Shown here piece after piece: positions 10,731 to 20,043 of a stretch of 64,000 nt of DNA. The stretch spans positions 4,712,001 to 4,776,000 of the forward strand of contig NC_017030.1 in NCBI RefSeq assembly GCF_000255295.1. Reading direction: 5' to 3'. This DNA is from Corallococcus coralloides DSM 2259 (lineage in GTDB: Bacteria > Myxococcota > Myxococcia > Myxococcales > Myxococcaceae). The notes beneath the pieces are model-generated. The model had not been told where the DNA came from. It made no database searches and saw nothing but the letters and a program-made list of their open reading frames with translations. The translations under genes were made by a program, and so were the position numbers. Within the stretch, counting starts at the first letter, position 1; the number at the start of each line of letters is the position of its first letter.

Positions 10731-12260
10731 TTGAAGCGGTGGCAGCGACAGACGGTGGGGATGGCCTGGGGGTTGGGGCTGTGCGTGGCTTCGCTGGCGT
10801 GTGCCCAGCAACCGAAGGCGGGGTCGGTGAAGGCCTCCGGGTTTTCCGCCCAGACGGTGGAGGAGAAGGCCCGCGCGCTGGCCGCGAAGCCGTACCAGGA
10901 GCCGCCCATCGGCGTGCCCCCGTCCTTCGAGAAGCTCACCTACGATCAGTACCGGGACATCCGCTTCCGCGACTCCGCGTCGCTGTGGCGTGAAGAGGCG
11001 CTGCCTTTCAGGGCACAGTTCTTCCACCCCGGTTTTTTCTACACCCGTCCGGTGGGCGTGAACGTGGTGGAGGGCGGCAAGGCGCGCCCCGTGCCTTTCT
11101 CCACGGAGCAGTTCACCTACGGCCCCCTGGTGGGCACTCCGCCCAAGGGCAAGGTGAACGGCTTCGCGGGCTTCCGCCTCAACGCGCCGCTCAACACGAA
11201 GGACTACTACGACGAGCTGGTGGTCTTCCTGGGCGCCAGCTACTTCCGCGCGCTGGGCAAGGGCAACCTGTACGGCCTGTCCGCGCGCGGGCTCGCCATC
11301 GACACGGCGCAGCCAGGGGGCGAGGAGTTCCCCACGTTCCGCGAGTTCTGGCTGGAGACGCCGGCGAAGGGCTCGGACACGGTGGTGGTCCACGCGCTGA
11401 TGGACAGCCCCAGCGTCACGGGCGCGTACCGCTTCGCCATCCGCCCGGGTGAGCGGACCGTGATGGACGTGGAGTCCACGGTGTTCGCGCGCAAGGCGGT
11501 GCGCCAGCTGGGCGTGGCGCCGCTCACCAGCATGTTCCTCTTCGGGGAGAACGACCGGGGTGACTTCGACGACTTCCGCCCGGAGGTGCACGACTCCGAC
11601 GGCATCTCCGTGTGGATGAAGAACGGCGAGAAGCTGTGGCGCCCCCTGAAGAACCCGAAGCAGATCCAGACGAGCAGCTTCCACACGGACGGGCTGTCGG
11701 GCTTCGGCCTGTTGCAGCGCGACCAGGCGTTCAGCAGCTACGAGGACCTGGAGGCGCGCTCCGAGCGTCGTCCGGGCGCCTGGGTGGAGCCGGTGGGTGA
11801 CTGGGGCGCGGGCTCCGTGCGGCTCGTGGAGCTGCCCACCCGCGAGGAGATCCACGACAACATCGTGGCCTTCTGGGTGCCGGATGCACCGGTGCAGGCG
11901 GGTGCACAACTTCGCTTCTCCTACCGGCTGTCCTGGGGCTTTGCCCCCGAGGGCGCGAAGGCCGGAGGTTCCACCGTCGCGGCGACGCGTGTCGCGGCGG
12001 GCAGCAAGCCGGGGGCGCGTCGCTTCGTCCTCGATTTCACGAAGGCCAGCACGGAAGGCACAGGCCCTGTGGAGGCGGTCGTCACCGCTTCGCGCGGCCA
12101 GGTGCTGCACCCGCGCGCCGAGGTCCACGCCGTCACCGGTGGCTTCCGCGCGGCCTTCGAGCTCATGCCCGACGGAGAAGGCCCCGTCGAGCTGCGCTGC
12201 TTCCTGAAACGCGGTTCCGAGACCCTCACCGAGACCTGGAGCTACCTGTGGATTCCGTGA
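10731..12260 (+). CDS. opgG: Periplasmic glucan biosynthesis protein OpgG (MdoG)
   Basis: 509 residues, the usual length for OpgG/OpgD, a two-domain beta-rich periplasmic protein needed to make osmoregulated periplasmic glucans. Family features seen are FEKLTYDQYRDIRF near the start, the RFAIRPG segment, FLFGENDRGDFDDFRPEVHD and HTDGLSGFG. The start is a TTG at 10731 with GAGGAG 5-10 bases before it; the N-terminus is a signal peptide ending in ACA before QQP. A Cys there might alternatively be a lipidation site, but the lipobox is weak. It is the first gene after a sigma-54 promoter and is followed by an unknown gene (overlapping by 13 bases) and opgH, so it depends on an enhancer-binding activator. 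Confidence 0.92.
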   Translation: MKRWQRQTVGMAWGLGLCVASLACAQQPKAGSVKASGFSAQTVEEKARALAAKPYQEPPIGVPPSFEKLTYDQYRDIRFRDSASLWREEALPFRAQFFHPGFFYTRPVGVNVVEGGKARPVPFSTEQFTYGPLVGTPPKGKVNGFAGFRLNAPLNTKDYYDELVVFLGASYFRALGKGNLYGLSARGLAIDTAQPGGEEFPTFREFWLETPAKGSDTVVVHALMDSPSVTGAYRFAIRPGERTVMDVESTVFARKAVRQLGVAPLTSMFLFGENDRGDFDDFRPEVHDSDGISVWMKNGEKLWRPLKNPKQIQTSSFHTDGLSGFGLLQRDQAFSSYEDLEARSERRPGAWVEPVGDWGAGSVRLVELPTREEIHDNIVAFWVPDAPVQAGAQLRFSYRLSWGFAPEGAKAGGSTVAATRVAAGSKPGARRFVLDFTKASTEGTGPVEAVVTASRGQVLHPRAEVHAVTGGFRAAFELMPDGEGPVELRCFLKRGSETLTETWSYLWIP

Positions 12261-12763
12261 CCACGCACCCGTTCATCTCCTTCGCTCCGGCGATGCCCCA
12301 GGAAGCCCGCGCGGACACCCGCGCCGCGCTGGAGAGCTTCTTCCAGGACTTCGGCTTCACCGGCCGCAACGACCTGGAGAAGCTGGCGGGCTGGGTCCTG
12401 GGCACGCGTGAGCTGTCCCTGTCTCCGGAGGCCGCGCTGGCGCTCGCGCGGTGGCGGGTGGAGGGCTGGCTGGCGGAGGTGCTGGGGCCCGCGCACGTGG
12501 GGCCGTCGCTGATGGTGCGCGGCCGGGCCGCGTTCGTGCTGGTGGGCGGCGCGCGCTGGGGCGCGGACGTGCTGATGCGCGCTCCGTCCTCGCTGCCGGA
12601 GGCGTGGCGCCGCGCGGTGTGTGAAGCAGTGCCCATGTCCGCCCCGGCGGAGGTGCCCTGCCAGATGCGCGAGCAGGTGCTCGTGCTCAATCCCTTCATG
12701 GACATGCTGCGCCGCTGGCTGCGTCCCGCCGCCGGCCAGGCGGGCGTGTCGCCGTCGCGCTAG
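12248..12763 (+). CDS. Unknown protein encoded between opgG and opgH
   Basis: 171 residues, no signal peptide and no obvious membrane segment. The GTG at 12248 overlaps the end of opgG by 13 bases and has GGAG 6 bases upstream; a second GTG at 12257 would overlap the opgG stop as GTGA. Either way translation is coupled to opgG. The sequence is mostly helical (ADTRAALESFFQDF, LEKLAGWVLGTRELSLSPEAALALARW) with a central beta part (GRAAFVLVGGARWG). I recognise no family. Its position in every reading of this operon suggests a cytoplasmic helper or regulator of glucan synthesis, but that is inferred from location only. Confidence 0.75.
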   Translation: MDSVTTHPFISFAPAMPQEARADTRAALESFFQDFGFTGRNDLEKLAGWVLGTRELSLSPEAALALARWRVEGWLAEVLGPAHVGPSLMVRGRAAFVLVGGARWGADVLMRAPSSLPEAWRRAVCEAVPMSAPAEVPCQMREQVLVLNPFMDMLRRWLRPAAGQAGVSPSR

Positions 12764-12812
12764 GCGCGGCACCTCACACATTCGCGAAGCCGCACGGGAG
12801 CCCGGAGTCCGC

Positions 12813-14837
12813 ATGAACGCCCAACCCTACACTCCGGCCCTGGCGCGCCCGCGCCGCGTGATGGTGCTGGGACTGGCGGCCCTGTCCACGGGGTTCGCCT
12901 GCGTGGAGATGCACCGGCTGCTCGCGGCCCACGGCACCACGGTGCCGGAGCTGTTCGTGCTGGGGCTGTTCGCGGTGTGCTTCGCGTGGATCGCCCTGTC
13001 GTTCTGGAGCGGCGTCGCGGGCTTCATCCAACTGGTGGCGAACCAGCGGGTGCCGGGGCTGCGCTGGCCCACGGAAGAGGAGGCCGCGCAGCCACTCACG
13101 CGCCGCACCGCGGTGGTGATGCCCGTCTACAACGAGGACCCGGCCGCCGTGTTCGCGCACGTGCAGGCCACGTATGAGTCCATCGCCGCGACGGGGCAGC
13201 TGGACGCGTTCGACTTCTACGTGCTGAGCGACTCCACGCGGGCGGAGTCGTGGGTGGCTGAGGAGCTGGCGTGGTCGGAGCTGTGCCGCCGGGTGGGCGG
13301 GCAGGGGCGCATCTTCTACCGCCGCCGCTCCGACAACACGGCCAAGAAGGCAGGCAACCTGGCGGAGTTCTGTGAGCGCTGGGGCCGCCGCTACGACTTC
13401 CTGCTGGTGCTGGACGCCGACAGCCTGATGGCGGGCGACAGCGTGGTGAAGATGGCCCGGCTGATGGAGCTGAACCCGGGCGCCGGCATCCTCCAGGTGC
13501 CGCCGCAGAACGTGGGGCGCTCCACGCTGTTCGCGCGGCTGCAGCAGTTCGCCGGGCGCGTCTATGGCCCCATCGTGGCCGCGGGCGCGGCGGCGTGGCA
13601 GCTGGGGGACTCCAACTACTGGGGCCACAACGCCATCCTGCGCATGGCGCCCTTCATCGAGCACTGCGGCCTGCCGGTGCTGCCGGGTCAGCAGCCGTTC
13701 GGCGGCCACATCCTCAGCCACGACTTCGTGGAGGCCGCGCTGATGCGCCGCGCCGGCTACACGGTGTGGCTGGTGCCGGAGCTGGGGGGCAGCTACGAGC
13801 AGCCGCCGCCGGACCTGCTCGCGTACGCGCAGCGCGACCGCCGCTGGTGCCAGGGCAACCTCCAGCACCTGGGGCTGGTGATGGCGGGCGGCCTGCACCC
13901 GATGAGCCGGATGCACTTCCTCATGGGCGTGATGTCCTACGTGGCGTCGCCCCTGTGGCTCATCTTCCTGGTGGCGGGCCTGTTCGCCGCGCTGCACGAG
14001 TGGTTCTTCGCGCCCGCGACGCTGGTGGAGTTCCAGTCCACGCTGCCGGGCGGAGACGCGTTCGACACGGTGGGCGCGCTGCGGCTGATGGCGCTGTCGC
14101 TGGCGCTCCTGTGGATCCCCCGGCTGATGGGACTGGGCCTGCTGCTGGCGAACCGCGAGGAGGCCACGCGGATGGGCGGCCGCTTCAAGCTGGTGCTGAG
14201 CGTGATGCTGGAGGGCGTGGTGTCCACGCTGATGGCGCCGGTGATGATGCTCTTCCAGTCGCACTTCGTGTTCGGGACGCTGTTTGGCTACAAGGTGAAC
14301 TGGTCCAGCCAGCAGCGCGAGGACACGGACCTGCCGTGGTCGGAGGCGCTGCGCAGGCACAAGTGGCACATGGTGATGGGCGGGGTGCTCGCGGCGCTGA
14401 CGGTCGCGGTGGCGCCGGGCATGCTGGCGTGGCTGTCGCCGGTCATCGTGGGGCTGTGGCTGGCTCCGGCCATCTCCGTCTTCACCTCCCGCGCGTCGCT
14501 GGGCCTGTGGCTGCAGCGCAAGGGCCTGCTCCTCATTCCGGAGGAGGCTGAGCCGCCCGCCGTGCTGGTGCGCGCGCAGGAGCTGGCGGAGGAGGAGATG
14601 GAGCCGGTGGACGACGCGTTGGATCACGTGCTGACCGACCCTCGCGCGCACGCGCTGCACCTGGCGCTGCTGGAGTCCCACCCGGCGGCGAGCGTCCCCG
14701 CGGCGCTGGCCTCCGCCCGGCGCAAGCTGCTGGCGGGCGGGGTGGAGCCCCTTTCCCCCCAGGAGAAGTCCGCGGTGCTGCTGGACGCGCGCACGCTGTC
14801 GGAGCTGCGCGGCCGGCGGCTGGGCGTGCAGGCCTGA
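12813..14837 (+). CDS. opgH: Glucan glucosyltransferase OpgH (MdoH)
   Basis: 674 residues. A family 2 glycosyltransferase embedded in the inner membrane that polymerises UDP-glucose into the beta-glucan backbone and moves it to the periplasm. Two membrane segments near the N-terminus are followed by a cytoplasmic catalytic domain with VVMPVYNEDP, DADS (metal-binding Asp), GHNAILR and RDRRWCQGN (the QxxRW-type acceptor motif), then further membrane segments (LWLIFLVAGLFAAL and others). It is shorter than the enterobacterial enzyme (about 850 residues), mainly at the N-terminus. ATG 12813 has CGGAG upstream. It is the last gene of the opgG operon, about 50 bases after the unknown middle gene. 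Confidence 0.92.
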   Translation: MNAQPYTPALARPRRVMVLGLAALSTGFACVEMHRLLAAHGTTVPELFVLGLFAVCFAWIALSFWSGVAGFIQLVANQRVPGLRWPTEEEAAQPLTRRTAVVMPVYNEDPAAVFAHVQATYESIAATGQLDAFDFYVLSDSTRAESWVAEELAWSELCRRVGGQGRIFYRRRSDNTAKKAGNLAEFCERWGRRYDFLLVLDADSLMAGDSVVKMARLMELNPGAGILQVPPQNVGRSTLFARLQQFAGRVYGPIVAAGAAAWQLGDSNYWGHNAILRMAPFIEHCGLPVLPGQQPFGGHILSHDFVEAALMRRAGYTVWLVPELGGSYEQPPPDLLAYAQRDRRWCQGNLQHLGLVMAGGLHPMSRMHFLMGVMSYVASPLWLIFLVAGLFAALHEWFFAPATLVEFQSTLPGGDAFDTVGALRLMALSLALLWIPRLMGLGLLLANREEATRMGGRFKLVLSVMLEGVVSTLMAPVMMLFQSHFVFGTLFGYKVNWSSQQREDTDLPWSEALRRHKWHMVMGGVLAALTVAVAPGMLAWLSPVIVGLWLAPAISVFTSRASLGLWLQRKGLLLIPEEAEPPAVLVRAQELAEEEMEPVDDALDHVLTDPRAHALHLALLESHPAASVPAALASARRKLLAGGVEPLSPQEKSAVLLDARTLSELRGRRLGVQA

Positions 14838-14879
14838 TCCCGGTTGCATGCGCCCGCTTCGCCCTGGATGCTCCGGGGC

Positions 14880-16520
14880 ATGAAACGGGTCTCGTCCGCC
14901 GCCACGCTCGCGCTGTTCGTCTCCTCCGGGGTCTTCGCCGCGGAGGCTCCCGCATCCAAGCCCGCCGAGGATCGCTGGTGGAAGCACGTGGAGGTGCTGG
15001 CCAGTGACGCGATGGAGGGTCGCGACACGGGCAGCAAGGGCTATGCGACGGCCGCGGGCTACGTGTCCAAGGAGCTGGCCGCGCTGGGCGTGAAGCCGAT
15101 GCTGAAGACGGGCTTCCTCCAGCCCATGGCGCTCCAGTCGCGCCGCCTCATCGAGGCGAAGTCCAGCATCGCGCTGGTGAAGGACGGCAAGGCGCTGCCG
15201 CTGGTGCAGGGCGAGGACGTCGTGCTGTCCTCGCGGCAGGGCGACAACGGCACCGTGGAAGCGCCGCTGGTGTTCGTGGGCTACGGCCTGTCCATCCCGG
15301 AGCTGGGCCACGACGACTACGCGGGCCTGGACCTGAAGGGCAAGGTGGTGGTGCTGCTCCAGGGTGGGCCGGGGAACATCCCCGGGCCGGTGAAGTCGCA
15401 CTTCTCCTCGTGGGAGGAGCGGCTGAAGGTGCTCAAGGCTGCGGGGGTCGTGGGCGTCGTGTACCTCCAGAACCCGAAGCTGCTGGAGCTGCCGTGGGAG
15501 CGCATGGTGGGTGCCAACAAGAACCCCACGGTGGTGTTCGCGGATCCGTCGCTCAACGAGTCGCGCGGGCTGAAGGTCGCGGTGGTGGCGAACGAGGCGC
15601 AGTCGCAGAAGTGGCTGGAGGGCGCGCCGCACACCTACGAGGAGCTGGTCGCGCTGGCCAACGCGGACAAGCCGCTGCCGAAGTTCGACCTGCCGCTGCG
15701 CATGAAGGCGAAGCTGGCCTTCGACGTGAAGCCGCTCAAGTCCATGAACGTGGTGGGCGTGATGCCTGGAACGGATCCGGTGCTCTCGAAGGAGTACGTG
15801 GTGCTCAGCGCGCACCTGGACCACGTGGGGGTGGGCGAGCCGGTGAAGGGGGACCGCATCTACAACGGCGCCATGGACAACGCGTCCGGCGTGGCGGCGG
15901 TGCTGGAGGTCGCGCGGCAGCTGCATGAGCAGAAGGACAAGCTGAAGCGCTCGGTGGTGTTCGCGCTGGTGACGGGGGAGGAGAAGGGGCTGCTCGGGTC
16001 GAAGTACTTCGCGTCCCGGCCGCCGGTGCCCATCACCTCCATCGTGGCGGACTTCAACCTGGACATGTTCATGCCCCACTGGCCGTTCACCTCCGTGGTG
16101 GCGCACGGCAAGGACGAGTCCTCGCTCGCGGTGCCGCTGGCGGAGGTGGCGGCGAAGCTGGACGTGCAGGTGCTCCCGGATCCGGAGCCGGACCGCAACC
16201 TGTTCGTGCGAAGCGACCAGTACTCGTTCATCCGCGAGGGTGTGCCCGCGCTGTTCTTCAAGTTCGGCTACACGCCGGATTCGGAGGAGCAGAAGGTGTT
16301 CAAGCAGTGGCTGACCGAGCGCTACCACGCGCCCTCGGATGACCTGTCGCAGCAGCCCGTGGACCACGAAGGCGCCGCGCGCTTCATCACCTTCCTGACC
16401 GCGCTGACGAACGCGGTGGCGGATGCTCCCGGCCGGCCGTACTGGAACGACGACAGCTTCTTCCGCCGCTTCGCGAAGCCGGCGCCGAAGTCGGATCAGG
16501 AGACGGCTCCGGCCCCGTGA
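14880..16520 (+). CDS. Secreted M28-family zinc peptidase with PA domain
   Basis: 546 residues with a signal peptide (VSSAATLALFVSSGVFAAEA). A PA-type insert (about residues 120-230, with GKVVVLLQGG) precedes the M28 aminopeptidase core. The five zinc ligands of the family are visible: His in SAHLDHVG, Asp in DNASGVAAVLEVA, the Glu pair in TGEEKGLLGS, Asp in NLDMF and His in YHAPSDD. It should therefore be a di-zinc aminopeptidase acting outside the cytoplasm on peptides, a plausible nutrient enzyme for a predatory bacterium. ATG 14868 is an alternative start. Its stop is 12 bases from the stop of the convergent cyclase gene, so they share little or no terminator space. Confidence 0.9.
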   Translation: MKRVSSAATLALFVSSGVFAAEAPASKPAEDRWWKHVEVLASDAMEGRDTGSKGYATAAGYVSKELAALGVKPMLKTGFLQPMALQSRRLIEAKSSIALVKDGKALPLVQGEDVVLSSRQGDNGTVEAPLVFVGYGLSIPELGHDDYAGLDLKGKVVVLLQGGPGNIPGPVKSHFSSWEERLKVLKAAGVVGVVYLQNPKLLELPWERMVGANKNPTVVFADPSLNESRGLKVAVVANEAQSQKWLEGAPHTYEELVALANADKPLPKFDLPLRMKAKLAFDVKPLKSMNVVGVMPGTDPVLSKEYVVLSAHLDHVGVGEPVKGDRIYNGAMDNASGVAAVLEVARQLHEQKDKLKRSVVFALVTGEEKGLLGSKYFASRPPVPITSIVADFNLDMFMPHWPFTSVVAHGKDESSLAVPLAEVAAKLDVQVLPDPEPDRNLFVRSDQYSFIREGVPALFFKFGYTPDSEEQKVFKQWLTERYHAPSDDLSQQPVDHEGAARFITFLTALTNAVADAPGRPYWNDDSFFRRFAKPAPKSDQETAPAP

Positions 16521-16532
16521 GCCGCGGCGCCT

Positions 16533-19500
16533 TCACGCATCCAGGTGCGGTTCGTTGACACCGGGGCGGGCCTCCAGGAAGCGGAGCGCGCAGCGGATGT
16601 CGGACGACGCGGTCTCGCGTGGGGCGTTCCGGGCCGCTTCGATGCGGCGGCGGGCGGCGGCCCTGGCGTCGTTGCCCTCGGCGCTTCGCGGGGGCGCGGC
16701 GTCGGCTTCGGCCAGGTCGACCGCGGCGCGGAGCAGATCCACGAGCTGGAAGAGGGCAGGGTCCTCGCGCAGCTCGGGAGCACCGTCCAGGCCGGCGAAG
16801 CCTTCCCTCGCGGCGCGCAGGTCACCGCACGCGGCGTCCAGCGCGGCCCGGTGCGCGATGAACCGCAGGGCCTGCCAGCGGGACGCGCGGCCCAGGATGG
16901 TGACCGCCTCCGTCAGCGCCGCGCGTGCCTGCTTCCAGTCACCCCGGGCCAGCGAGGCGCGGCCCAGCTCGCCCAGCGCCGTGCCTTCCAGCAGCCGCTG
17001 CCCCAACAGCCGTGACAGGCGCACCGCGGACTCCAGGTGCTCGCAGGCCTCCGAGATGCCGCCCGCGTCCATCAGGTAGCAGCCCAGGTTGATGCTCGCG
17101 AGCGCCTGCCCCGCGCGGTCCTCCACGCTCAGCGCGCGGCCCAGCGCCTCGCCCAGGAGCATCACGGCTTCGCCGTCGTCGCCCGCCTCGCCAATGGCGA
17201 CCGCGCAGTTGGTGAGGAAGCCCACCTCGAACGTCACGTCGCCCACCTCGCGGAACAGCGCCAGCGACGCGCGCAGGTGGGGGATGGCCGCCTCCGGCCC
17301 ACGGCGCACCTGTTCGACGAGGCCCAGGTTGCCCACCGCGTAGGCCTCCAGCCAGCGGTCGCTTCCAGAAGGCAGCGCCTGCGCGTCGCGCATCAGCGTC
17401 CACGCGGCGGCCCCGTCCCCGGCGTGACGGGCGACGATGGACAGGTCCACGAGCACGCGCTTCTCCGACGTCGTCTCGTCCAGCGTGTGGAAGACGCCGC
17501 GCGCCTCCTCCAGGGCCTGGCGCGCATACTCCGCCTGTCCTGCGTCCATGTACGCGCGGCCCAGCACCGCGAGCGCCTCCGCGCGCTTCAGCGGCGCCAC
17601 GGCGACGTGGGCGGAAGACTCCAGCGCCCGCTCCAGCCGCTCCACGAGCAGCCCCACCGGTCCACGCGTGCGCGCATCCGGCTCCAGCGCCACCAGCGTC
17701 TCCAGCGCCCGGCTCAGGGACTCGGCGGTCGCGGGACGGACGGCCATCGCGTTGTCGCACGCGGCCAGCAGGTTCTCGCGCTCCAGGGCCAGCCGCCGCA
17801 GCGCCGTCGCGCCGCCCGTCTTCTGCACGCGCTCCCGCAGCCGGCCCGCGACCTGGAGGTACGTGTCCGCGTGCCGGGCCTCGCACGCCGCCTCGTCGCC
17901 CATCTCGCGCAGCCGCAGCGCCGCGTACTCGCGGATGCTCTCGTACAACCCCAGTCGCAGGAAGCCGCCGGGAGCTCCCACTTCGCGCGCGCACAGGAGC
18001 GACTGGGAGCGCAGCGAGTGCACCACCTCCAGCACGTCCGGCGAGCCCTCCGGCAGCACCAGCACGGCTTCGGCGGCCTCCAGCGTGAAGCCGCCCCGGA
18101 ACACCGAGCACTGCGCCAGCGCGGCGCGCTCGGCGGGCTCCAGCAGGTTCCACGACCAGTCGATGGCCCCCCGCAGCGTCGCCTGTCGCGCGGGCGCGTC
18201 CCGCCGTCCCACGCGCAGCAGGTCGAAGCGCTTCGACAGCCGTTCGCGCAGTTGCTCCACGCCCAGCACGCTCACTCGCGCGGCGGCCAGCTCGATGGCC
18301 AGCGCGATGCCGTCCAGCTGCCGCACGATGTCCGCGACGCGCGGGGTGTCCGCGTCCGTCAGCATGAAGTCGCCGCGCGTCTCCCGGGCGCGCTGCACGA
18401 ACAGGCGCACCGCGTCCGAGCGCAGGAGGACATCCCAGCGCGTCTCATCCGGATCCGGCAGGCCCAGCGGGGCCAGGTCCAGCACGCGCTCTCCGGGCAG
18501 GCGCAGGGCTTCTCGCGTGGTGACGAGGAAACGGGCGCACGGCGCCAGCACCCGCCAGCGCCCCAGCGTCGCGGGCACGTGCCGCACCACCTGCTCCACG
18601 TTGTCCAGGATGACCAGCACGTCGCCACATCCCGCGAGCGCGTGCCCCAGCCGCTCCGCGGGCGGGCTGCCGTCTCCGTCCGCGGTGAGCGGCACGCCCA
18701 GGGCCCGGCCCACCGCGTGGCAGAGGTCGCCCTCCGTCAGCGCCTCCTCCAGGTCGCACCGCCAGACGCCGCCCTCCCATGTGCCCGCGTCCGACTCCAG
18801 CGCGCCGAAGTGCGTGGCCAGCCGCGTCTTGCCCATGCCTCCCGGGCCCAGGATGCTGATCAACCGCGCGCCCTCCGACACCCACTGGCGAAGGGTGTTC
18901 AGCTCCTCCGCGCGCCCCACCAGGTCCTGCCGCAGCGTGGGCACGTTGCCGGGCCGCTCGCGCGGGGCGCGCAGGGGGCCGAAGCGGCGGTGCGCGAGCG
19001 ACGCGGGCAGCAGCTCCACCAGCGCCACGCTGTCGCTCACGCCACGCAGGCGGAAGGACCCCAGCGAGCGCGCGATGGGCATCCCCAGCGACGCCAGCTC
19101 CGGCTGGATGCGGGCCCACGCCGCGCCGCTCAGCAGCACCTGTCCGCCATGTCCCGCGCCCGCGACCCGCGCCGCGATGTTCACCGGAGGCCCCAGGTAG
19201 TCCAGCCGGTGCGTGGCCGGATCCAGGCGGCAGTCGGGCTCGCCCACGTGCACGCCCATGCGCACGCGCAGCCCCCGGTGGCTCAGTCCTTCCGGCGCGT
19301 GCTCCTCCGCCGCGTCCGGTTCTTCGAGCAGCGCCTCTGGCCAGCTCGCGTGCAGCAGGGCTTCCTGCGCGCGCAGGCACCAGTGCGCGGCCTCCACCGG
19401 CGACGCGAACGCGACCATGAAGGCATCGCCCTGCGACTTCACCTCGTAGCCGTCAGTGCCTGGCAGCAGCGCGCGCAGCACGCCGTCATGCAGCTCCAGC

Positions 19501-19679
19501 GCGTCGCGCATGGCCTGCCCACAGCGCTCCCACAGCCGCGTGGACCCCTGGATGTCGGTGAAGACGAGCGCCACCGAGCCGGTGGGCGGCAGGTGCCGGG
19601 CGGGCGGCGGAGCACATACGGAGGCGCCTTCGTCGGCCGGGGGCGCGACGACCGTGAGTCTTCGGAAGGCCTCTCCCAT
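16533..19679 (-). CDS. Adenylate cyclase domain fused to STAND-type ATPase and TPR repeats
   Basis: 1048 residues. A class III nucleotide cyclase domain (about 35-225) has the two metal Asp (D42 in FTDIQGST and D85 in KSQGDAF), the purine-selecting Lys81 and Asp160 and the transition-state Asn167 and Arg171 (DYLGPPVNIAAR), so it looks catalytically complete and specific for ATP. Then comes an NTPase module with Walker A GPGGMGKT, Walker B LVILDNVEQ and the TTREALRLPGERV segment typical of NB-ARC/STAND proteins, and a C-terminal region of TPR-like helices (GRAYMDAGQAEYARQALEEA and others). No membrane segment. Such proteins couple ligand sensing by the TPR/ATPase part to a cAMP output. ATG 19679 is chosen for GGGGAGAG 6 bases upstream. 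Confidence 0.88.
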   Translation of the reverse strand: MGEAFRRLTVVAPPADEGASVCAPPPARHLPPTGSVALVFTDIQGSTRLWERCGQAMRDALELHDGVLRALLPGTDGYEVKSQGDAFMVAFASPVEAAHWCLRAQEALLHASWPEALLEEPDAAEEHAPEGLSHRGLRVRMGVHVGEPDCRLDPATHRLDYLGPPVNIAARVAGAGHGGQVLLSGAAWARIQPELASLGMPIARSLGSFRLRGVSDSVALVELLPASLAHRRFGPLRAPRERPGNVPTLRQDLVGRAEELNTLRQWVSEGARLISILGPGGMGKTRLATHFGALESDAGTWEGGVWRCDLEEALTEGDLCHAVGRALGVPLTADGDGSPPAERLGHALAGCGDVLVILDNVEQVVRHVPATLGRWRVLAPCARFLVTTREALRLPGERVLDLAPLGLPDPDETRWDVLLRSDAVRLFVQRARETRGDFMLTDADTPRVADIVRQLDGIALAIELAAARVSVLGVEQLRERLSKRFDLLRVGRRDAPARQATLRGAIDWSWNLLEPAERAALAQCSVFRGGFTLEAAEAVLVLPEGSPDVLEVVHSLRSQSLLCAREVGAPGGFLRLGLYESIREYAALRLREMGDEAACEARHADTYLQVAGRLRERVQKTGGATALRRLALERENLLAACDNAMAVRPATAESLSRALETLVALEPDARTRGPVGLLVERLERALESSAHVAVAPLKRAEALAVLGRAYMDAGQAEYARQALEEARGVFHTLDETTSEKRVLVDLSIVARHAGDGAAAWTLMRDAQALPSGSDRWLEAYAVGNLGLVEQVRRGPEAAIPHLRASLALFREVGDVTFEVGFLTNCAVAIGEAGDDGEAVMLLGEALGRALSVEDRAGQALASINLGCYLMDAGGISEACEHLESAVRLSRLLGQRLLEGTALGELGRASLARGDWKQARAALTEAVTILGRASRWQALRFIAHRAALDAACGDLRAAREGFAGLDGAPELREDPALFQLVDLLRAAVDLAEADAAPPRSAEGNDARAAARRRIEAARNAPRETASSDIRCALRFLEARPGVNEPHLDA

Positions 19680-20043
19680 CTCCCGCTCTCCCCGATGCCA
19701 GGAACCCCCACCCGCTCCCACCCTCCTGTCGCCCGTGAGGGTGACACCCGTGCCGCTGGCGTCTCACATGGAAAGCAGTACGGGCCGGAACGGCAACGCG
19801 CACCTGCCGGGCAGGGTGGTGCGCCGCTAGTGAGCACTTGTGATCGCGCCGCGCGCGCATCCATCCACGGACGACATCCGCATGGCCCCGCGGGGCCGGC
19901 CGTCATCGCCTGCTCGCTTGCCGCTGGCGCCGGGGTCTGCCGGGCCCCATTCCAAGGAGGACGGGGGGCCGTGTTAGGACGGAGACACGTCCCGTCCCCG
20001 CGGCTGGAGCGCGAGGGCGCGACGCCTCTTCCTGGAAGGACTC
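19680..20043. other. 364-base divergent intergenic region
   Basis: No gene seen. A possible -10-like GTGTTAGGAC (19971-19980) overlaps an inverted repeat GGACGG (19977-19982)/CCGTCC (19992-19997) about 50 bases before the lipoprotein gene. The rest shows no structure I can name. The cyclase promoter must also lie here. Confidence 0.35.

Noticed and set aside
12774-16367. A 1197-codon open frame on the minus strand opposite opgH and the M28 peptidase
   Set aside because: It is Arg/His/Gln-rich with no domain pattern, as expected for the reverse of GC-rich coding DNA, and it lies over two clear genes.
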